From NCBI GenBank assembly GCA_024734495.1, contig JALMQS010000070.1, positions 18,600,306 to 18,664,305 of the forward strand: a DNA stretch of 64,000 nt, in the 5' to 3' direction. Each line of letters starts with the position of its first letter. The stretch's first letter is position 1. The stretch is from Forficula auricularia. Taxonomy: Eukaryota; Arthropoda; Insecta; Dermaptera; Forficulidae. Below, in pieces: positions 63,944 to 64,000 of the stretch. Made by a program: the position numbers and the translations under genes. Under the pieces are notes generated by a model. The model was not told the DNA's origin and ran no database searches. It saw only the letters and a list, made by a program, of their open reading frames with translations.

Positions 63944-64000
63944 TTTATTTTTTTTATAAAAATTAATTTTATTTTTCTCTTTCTTTTTTTAATGACCTTA

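Overview
This is eukaryotic DNA, most likely from an insect. It is strongly AT-rich and intron-bearing, with few genes and many repeats. Insect-type mariner, hAT MITEs, Helitron-like ends, a P/THAP relic and Penelope-like fold-back repeats are all present. I cannot name the order or species from sequence alone.

Recognisable genes. (1) Two minus-strand exons (6239-6032 and 1349-1126) join in phase to give the N-terminal part of a luciferase/4-coumarate-CoA-ligase-type AMP-binding enzyme. (2) On the opposite strand, inside that gene's 4.7 kb intron, lie three decayed exons of a mitochondrial carrier (SLC25/SCaMC-like), interrupted by a complete-length but broken mariner. (3) An intact 76-residue APC/C subunit 13 homologue is at 49865-50095. 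(4) The main body of ZFAND1, with two AN1 zinc fingers and a ubiquitin-like tail, is at 58692-59515. Several further exon-like ORFs are described but not identified.

The most unusual region is about 19.2-40.6 kb. Three promoter-bearing copies, each with two TATA boxes, are followed by a tandem array in which about 19 copies of one exon end (GAGACGTTGGCTGTTAAG, or close variants) are each followed by a good GTAA donor. Nearly all have a downstream polypyrimidine-CAG acceptor. The array is broken by three spacer copies that carry conserved hairpins. It reads as a locally amplified, spliced, rapidly evolving gene or RNA family. Copy 1 can be read as a three-exon, 68-residue ORF with matching phases; other copies carry stops, so coding is unproved.

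Elsewhere the window is dominated by long inverted repeats. At least twelve contain a divergent pair of a covarying motif, CTGANGA-(A/T)-stem-loop-stem-GAAA(C/T), always reading outward from the dyad. This resembles a hammerhead-type core and suggests head-to-head dimers of a Penelope-like retroelement. Other elements include three hAT MITEs with exact 8-bp target duplications and TIR CAAGGGCGGATCCAG, a second hAT MITE family (CRAGGGGTGAACCGCG), a Tc1-type MITE, Helitron-like elements with G-rich interiors, a large modular family bounded by ACTTTACCATAC, and palindromes with a tRNA-like T-arm.
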